Below, piece by piece: positions 60,151 to 64,000 of a stretch of 64,000 bases of DNA. Both the position numbers and the translations under genes were made by a program. The stretch spans positions 18,025 to 82,024 of the forward strand of contig NZ_WIXN01000020.1 of assembly GCF_010994035.1 (NCBI RefSeq). The letters are read 5' to 3'. Numbering within the stretch: position 1 is the first letter of the stretch; every line of letters starts with the position of its first letter. This DNA is from Virgibacillus aidingensis. GTDB taxonomy: Bacteria; Bacillota; Bacilli; Bacillales; Amphibacillaceae. The notes below the pieces were generated by a model that saw nothing but the letters and a program-made list of their open reading frames with translations, did no database searches and had not been told where the DNA came from.

Positions 60151-60320
60151 GGGCTTATAATTCACCCTTCTTCAATTTCTTTAGAAATATGGAAAAACGA
60201 ATACCAAAGTTAACTAAATTCCATAAAGATGCTCTTTCGTTATAGATGAATTATGAAAAAAATATCCAATATACTTTAGAAGTTAAAAAACTATAAAAAA
60301 AGCATTTAATTTACTTTTCT
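60151..60320 (-). pseudogene. Decayed 3' end of an ISL3 transposase
   Basis: From the left inverted repeat inward the sequence aligns with the 3' end of the intact transposase (62270-62400): GGGCTTATAATTCACCCTT against GAACTTATAGCTCTCCCTT, then ATACCAAAGTTA in both, and AAAAAAGCATTTAAT against AAAAAGCATTTTTAT. Frames are broken. Only about 50 codons remain. Confidence 0.65.
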
Positions 60321-60604
60321 ATTCATCTACCCATATAGTTATAGTAAAGTTTTAGTTCAAAAGCCTTCTGTTGCAATACCTAATGCAATGTATAATTAGT
60401 GCGAATCTAAATATAAATTGAAAATTTGAATAAAAATTAAATAAAAAATAGTACATTATATCTATTAAATTAATGGGATTTTTTCCGATATTAAAAAAAA
60501 TATCTTTTTAAGGAGGGATATTACTTATAGCTTTATAATGACTATTATATTTGTTGTAGTTGTAAGTTAATCAATTCCCAAAATTTTGAAAGGTGGTACT
60601 CAAA

Positions 60605-61471
60605 ATGAAAAAGTTTATTTTAATATTTCTTGTAACTTTATTAATGTCCCCAATTGCTATTAGTGCGGATACGAGCACCCCGGATCAAGTATAAGATGCC
60701 ATAGAATTGCCTAGAAACGATAAGACCGATAGAACAATGCCGGAGAAGAATCACCTAACTGAAATCAACTCAGATACTGACAGTAGAGTTTATAAAATTG
60801 AGTTAGGAATGAACCCTACAGAGAAATTAACTATTGTATCACAAAAAACCTATGACATAGTGATAACTGATTCGAATGGTAATACTATTATACAAAGAAA
60901 TGAAATTGGCGAGGAAGGTAGTAGACAAGTAGAATTCCCAACTGACAATTATGGTGACTATTACTTATTCATCACACCTTCAGATGATGGGAGAACCCAA
61001 TATCCCTATAGTTTAAGAGTCATAGTTGGGGAACCTATTTATTTATATTATGGAAATGAGTACCAAATCAATCTTCTGAATTCGTCTTTAACACCTACTA
61101 ACACTACCAGTAGGATACAATACTTTGATTTATCAGACATAGATTCTATACCTGAAGGCTCGATATTAACAGGCTTTACAGTGGGGGGTACTGAAGTTAA
61201 CCGATCTTCTCTTAGCCTTTATAGTATAAAAAGAAGTTTGAGACCTAATTCTAGCTTAAATTGGATAGATGCAACCTATCCTTTATATAGCCCTAGTGAT
61301 TTAGATGTTGCACCTAAGAGTGATCAAATCTTGGTAAAGCAGGGTTGGGCATTTAGGCATTCTGCCGACTTTTATCCAGGCGAAACTGCTACCTATACTT
61401 TAACTCCAAAGATTACTTTAGATTATAAAATAGAGATGAAGCGAGGTTTGAAAAGGTCAAATGGTCTCTAG
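60605..61471 (+). pseudogene. Secreted protein gene interrupted by an in-frame stop
   Basis: A good ribosome site (GAAAGGTGG) and ATG at 60605 start a signal peptide (KKFILIFLVTLLMSPIAISA). The frame meets TAA at 60692-60694 and then continues open in the same frame for 259 codons (DAIELPRNDKTDRTMPEKNH onward) to 61471. The continuation reads as a beta-rich domain (KIELGMNPTEKLTIVSQ, VEFPTDNYGDYYLFITP), compatible with an extracellular protein. No restart with a ribosome site follows. Most likely a nonsense-mutated gene; a sequencing error is the alternative. Function unknown. It overlaps the next gene by 11 nt. Confidence 0.75.
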
Positions 61472-62186
61472 TATTCAAAGATTACTAAATAATTATTTTG
61501 ATAAAAGTAATGTCCAACAACAAAATTTCCGTAACACAGTTTCACAATCAGTAGAGAGAACTGATGGTGTTCATTCTAATAAGAATGTAGAAATATATAA
61601 TCCCAAAACTAATAAAGTGAAATACAATGATAAATCTATTTCACCACGGTTACAGGTTGACAGAAATTACAATTTAACTATTGAAGAAAACAAAGTATAC
61701 AGTGTGGATACAGATTATGGATTGATAAACTATCAATTTAATAATGATTCAAATTCAAGTTACGTTCAAACACTGCATTACGATAATCAAATTAGTAATG
61801 AGAAACGTGTCCATCTAGAGAAAAACAGGCAATTTTTAACTCATTTACAGACGTTTGCAGAGACTGGAAGAATTAATATTATGTATACTGCAAGAGAAGC
61901 TAGTGAAGTACTAGAAGGATTTAATAGATTGGGAATCAATACCGAAGAGCCTTTCACTATAAATAATAAACCGACAAGATATAGGATCGATCCTTCTGGT
62001 GTTATTCATGAAGTTGATCTTGAGAGTAGAGGAATGAAAGAGAAGGACTGGAGAAAGTTTGGACATGATGAAAATACTATATTTATAATTCAAGGTAAAG
62101 AGTACAAAATGGACGAGAATGGTCAACTTCCTTTACCAAAAGATTATGTCCATAAACATGAGCAAGTACAAATTATTAATAAATAA
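61461..62186 (+). CDS. Unrecognised protein encoded within the mobile unit
   Basis: 241 aa, starting inside the end of the preceding gene (ATG at 61461), so originally coupled to it. No signal peptide or membrane segment. The N-terminal half is polar and Asn/Ser-rich; the C-terminal half has more ordered stretches (FLTHLQTFAETGRINIMYTA, EASEVLEGFNRLGI, YRIDPSGVIHEVDLESRGMK, IFIIQGKEYKMDENGQLP). I do not recognise the family. The pairing with a secreted-protein gene inside a transposable unit resembles accessory cargo such as effector or surface-protein modules, but this is only context. A terminator follows. Confidence 0.6.
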   Translation: MVSSIQRLLNNYFDKSNVQQQNFRNTVSQSVERTDGVHSNKNVEIYNPKTNKVKYNDKSISPRLQVDRNYNLTIEENKVYSVDTDYGLINYQFNNDSNSSYVQTLHYDNQISNEKRVHLEKNRQFLTHLQTFAETGRINIMYTAREASEVLEGFNRLGINTEEPFTINNKPTRYRIDPSGVIHEVDLESRGMKEKDWRKFGHDENTIFIIQGKEYKMDENGQLPLPKDYVHKHEQVQIINK

Positions 62187-62208
62187 TGTTCAGTAACATA
62201 ATATTTCT

Positions 62209-62240
62209 AGCACCCTGAAATTTATATAGGGTGCTTTTTT
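62209..62240 (+). terminator. Rho-independent terminator of the cargo genes
   Basis: Stem AGCACCCT (62209-62216) / AGGGTGCT (62228-62235) followed by TTTTTTC. Confidence 0.85.
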
Positions 62241-62272
62241 CTTGGATTTTCGGATTTATGGTGGAATGGAAC

Positions 62273-63586
62273 TTATAGCTCTCCCTTTTCCAACTCCTTA
62301 ATAAATGTGGTGAAGTCGATACCAAAGTTATCTGAAACGTTGTGATCTGTAACGTGGTCAAACATATTTGGTAAAGCATCGTAAAAAGCATTTTTATTAA
62401 AACGAGGTTTCCGCTTTTTATGAAGCTTTTCGTTGAATAAAATTTTTGCCCTTAAAGAATCGAAAGAATATCCTTTTCCCAGTCGTTCAACATGACGTAT
62501 AATGCTATTTATAGACTCTGTATATGCGTTAGTAAGTCTTTTATCAAAGTGATTGAATATTTCTTCATTCCAATTGTCTACGGCTCTAACAAGGTCTTTA
62601 TAAGCATCTTTAACATTACTGGATACACAACGCTGACGCCAATTTATATATCGTTTTTCTCCTTCTTGTGAACTTGGCGTATCCCATATCTTATAGAATT
62701 CTTCTTTGAGTTCATAGGCTTCCTTCAAATCAGGAATATTTCCATGCCAAGTTTCTAAAAGTAGCAATTCACGGTCGATTAGATCGTGCCTGCGTTTGAG
62801 AAGTATAAACCTATCACGCATAAGTGTTCTTCTTCCTTTTGGTGTCATATTAGTTCTTAAAGATTTCCTAACACTATCCAAGGCTTGATTTGCCATACGG
62901 ACTACATGAAACTTATCTACCACCACTTTAGCGTGTGGAAGGACGATATTCACTGCATCTTTGTAAGGTTTCCACATATCCATTGTGACGTATTCGATAT
63001 AAGACCTATCTTCAATCTCTAAAAGACGTTTAATGACTGTATCCTTGTTACGATCCTTTTTGATGTCATAGATAGTTCTCCGTTCGACGTTGGTAAGTAC
63101 CAGACGAGGTTTACGAATGATGTGTATTTCATCTATCCCAAGCCATTTAGGAGTCTCAAATTGGTATTCTCTTTCTTTAAATGCCGCATAGTCCTTAAAG
63201 ACGTTCCTAACGGTCTTCTCGTCAACACCAACGCTTTCTGCGACTTCTACAAAGGTCTTAGACATTGACTGCTCTTCAATGGATTCTAACAGCCTTCTGG
63301 TCATACTACGCTTTTCGTCAATGGATATAAGACGTTCCCAAAAGGTCGAGTCACACTCACGACACTTATAACGTCTACGGTTCAATTGTAAGCCAACTCG
63401 CTTTAAACGAATGGGCAAATCCATAATCAATTGTTTTCGTGAGCTGTGCTTATATAACTTGTCAAAACCACATTCTGGACAACGTTCTGGAGGATAGATT
63501 GCTTCCACTTTAAACATCATATCGGTTTCATTCTCTTGTGGTGGTTCGATTGCTGTAAGATCTGGGAGGAATAATAAGTCGTTCAT
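62273..63586 (-). CDS. ISL3-family transposase
   Basis: 437 aa, full length for ISL3. An N-terminal zinc ribbon (CPECGFDKLYKH...YKCRECDSTFW) and helix-turn-helix (TFVEVAESVGVDEKTVRNVF) precede the DDE catalytic domain: WLGIDEIHI (first Asp), VTMDMWKPYKDAV (second Asp), and NAYTESINSIIRHVERLGKGYSF (Glu). The ATG at 63586 has CAGGTG upstream, overlapping the end of the small gene before it. All catalytic residues are present, so it may be active. The frame ends 6 nt beyond the 3' end of the remnant-like sequence GAACTTATAGCTCTCCC. Confidence 0.92.
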   Translation of the reverse strand: MNDLLFLPDLTAIEPPQENETDMMFKVEAIYPPERCPECGFDKLYKHSSRKQLIMDLPIRLKRVGLQLNRRRYKCRECDSTFWERLISIDEKRSMTRRLLESIEEQSMSKTFVEVAESVGVDEKTVRNVFKDYAAFKEREYQFETPKWLGIDEIHIIRKPRLVLTNVERRTIYDIKKDRNKDTVIKRLLEIEDRSYIEYVTMDMWKPYKDAVNIVLPHAKVVVDKFHVVRMANQALDSVRKSLRTNMTPKGRRTLMRDRFILLKRRHDLIDRELLLLETWHGNIPDLKEAYELKEEFYKIWDTPSSQEGEKRYINWRQRCVSSNVKDAYKDLVRAVDNWNEEIFNHFDKRLTNAYTESINSIIRHVERLGKGYSFDSLRAKILFNEKLHKKRKPRFNKNAFYDALPNMFDHVTDHNVSDNFGIDFTTFIKELEKGEL

Positions 63587-63587
63587 A

Positions 63588-63737
63588 TTACACCTGAACC
63601 AACTCTGGATTTTGATAGATATTACCAATAATTTTTAAATTGCATTCAAGTGTCTTATCATCCACATATTGTACTTCATTTGTCATATGCCAATGTGAGT
63701 ACAAATTTATCCAAGCACGAAACTTAAACTCTCTCAT
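63588..63737 (-). CDS. 49-aa YopX-like fragment upstream of the transposase
   Basis: Starts MREFKFRAWINLYSHWHM and ends IIGNIYQNPELVQV. YopX-domain phage proteins begin with M-x-E-x-KFRAW and end with IGNIYENPEL, but are about 130 residues long. Here only the two ends remain joined, so it looks like an internally deleted YopX gene. AGGAGTGATGGTA precedes the ATG and the stop is next to the transposase start. It may be translated and coupled to the transposase, or be a relic. Confidence 0.6.
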   Translation of the reverse strand: MREFKFRAWINLYSHWHMTNEVQYVDDKTLECNLKIIGNIYQNPELVQV

Positions 63738-63845
63738 TACCATCACTCCTATCATTTGATAGGTTAATTATACCAATAAAGGATAATGATATTCCACTAA
63801 ATAATCCGATTTATGATTAAATTGTTGTTAAACTATTAAACTGGG

Positions 63846-63872
63846 TTTTCCACTATATATTCCGAAGACCCA
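63846..63872. repeat. Right terminal inverted repeat of the ISL3-type mobile unit
   Basis: Exact 27-nt inverted copy of 60124-60150 (TTTTCCACTATATATTCCG ... ACCCA). Flanked outside by ATAATTTA (63872-63879). The last ~120 nt of the window hold no supported gene. Confidence 0.92.
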
Positions 63873-64000
63873 TAATTTATAAAGAATGAAAGGCACCATT
63901 TATGCTATTCTAGAATGAGAGTATATACAAAAGAAAGACCTGCGGTAGTATGTCAAGTAAAAAATAAATAATTATTTATTTATCAAGGTGCAATTTGTTG

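Larger units (their letters stand above)
60125..63871. mobile_element. ISL3-type mobile unit with cargo genes
   Basis: Bounded by 27-nt perfect inverted repeats (60124-60150 and 63846-63872). The outer flanks are ATAATTTT on the left and ATAATTTA on the right: an 8-nt target duplication, the size expected for ISL3, with one mismatch. Inside, from left to right: the decayed 3' end of an ISL3 transposase, a broken secreted-protein gene, a gene of unknown function, a full ISL3 transposase and a 49-codon YopX-like fragment, the last two on the minus strand. The whole segment is AT-rich compared with the flanking MerR operon. A simple ISL3 element is about 1.5 kb, so this is a larger, cargo-bearing unit. 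Confidence 0.75.

Noticed and set aside
60707..61471. Treating the frame from TTG 60707 as an intact gene start
   Set aside because: No ribosome site precedes 60707, while a strong one and a signal peptide precede the in-frame ATG at 60605. The interrupted-gene interpretation is better supported.

Overview
The window is a stretch of chromosome from a low-GC Gram-positive, most likely a Bacillaceae. Supporting signs are strong AGGAGG-type ribosome sites with GTG/TTG starts, a GtaB/TagO/TagD/LCP wall-polymer gene set, a FIMAH-tailed secreted subtilase, the DUF1659-DUF2922-YvrJ small-gene trio and autolysins behind sigma-D-like promoters. A salt- or alkali-adapted lifestyle is an inference from the acidic secreted proteins and a TupA-like gene. 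No rRNA, tRNA or CRISPR array was found.

Layout. 0-6 kb: the 3' part of a secreted S8 protease, an Rpn-type nuclease gene with a duplicated 3' end, palindromic repeats and an M19 dipeptidase. 6.2-8.7 kb: a divergent nucleotide-sugar dehydrogenase / gtaB pair. 8.7-9.1 kb: a 21-nt tandem array. 9.5-33.7 kb: the core of the window, a surface-polymer locus with three glycosyltransferases, an ABC-2 exporter whose ATPase carries two nucleotide-binding domains, two long paralogous GT2 proteins, a TupA-like ATP-grasp, six CphA-like ATP-grasp proteins (three with a recognisable acylphosphatase-like domain, two with its decayed remains), a CapA-like protein and an Asp/Glu racemase. 33.8-40.5 kb: two giant secreted autolysins sharing ten cell-wall-binding repeats. 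40.6-42.1 kb: an amino-acid permease. Two YheC/D-type ATP-grasp genes on the minus strand (31.4 and 42.1 kb) bracket this block. 43.7-49 kb: small membrane genes, tagO, two LCP ligases and tagD. 49.3-53 kb: a second 21-nt array, the small-gene trio, DoxX with two operator-like palindromes and an M14 carboxypeptidase. 53.4-55.1 kb: an LLM flavin oxidoreductase and an FMN reductase. 55.4-55.9 kb: a 52-nt array. 56-59.9 kb: an acyl-CoA dehydrogenase / acyl-CoA ligase / MerR operon. 60.1-63.9 kb: an AT-rich ISL3-type mobile unit with cargo.

How the genes work together. GtaB and the HexNAc-type dehydrogenase would supply UDP-sugars and UDP-uronic acids. The glycosyltransferases would build a glycan, and the two-domain ABC system would export it. 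Nine ATP-grasp proteins plus an Asp/Glu racemase point to amino acids, including a D-amino acid, being ligated onto the glycan or into a peptide chain. The best precedent is the teichuronopeptide of alkaliphilic bacilli (TupA). LCP proteins would attach polymers to peptidoglycan, and the autolysins would remodel the wall. The number of ligases and the ATP-grasp/acylphosphatase fusions make this the best candidate for an undescribed system.

Five intergenic tandem arrays have repeat periods of about 21 or exactly 52 nt, close to 2 and 5 turns of B-DNA. They are the strongest non-coding signal in the window.
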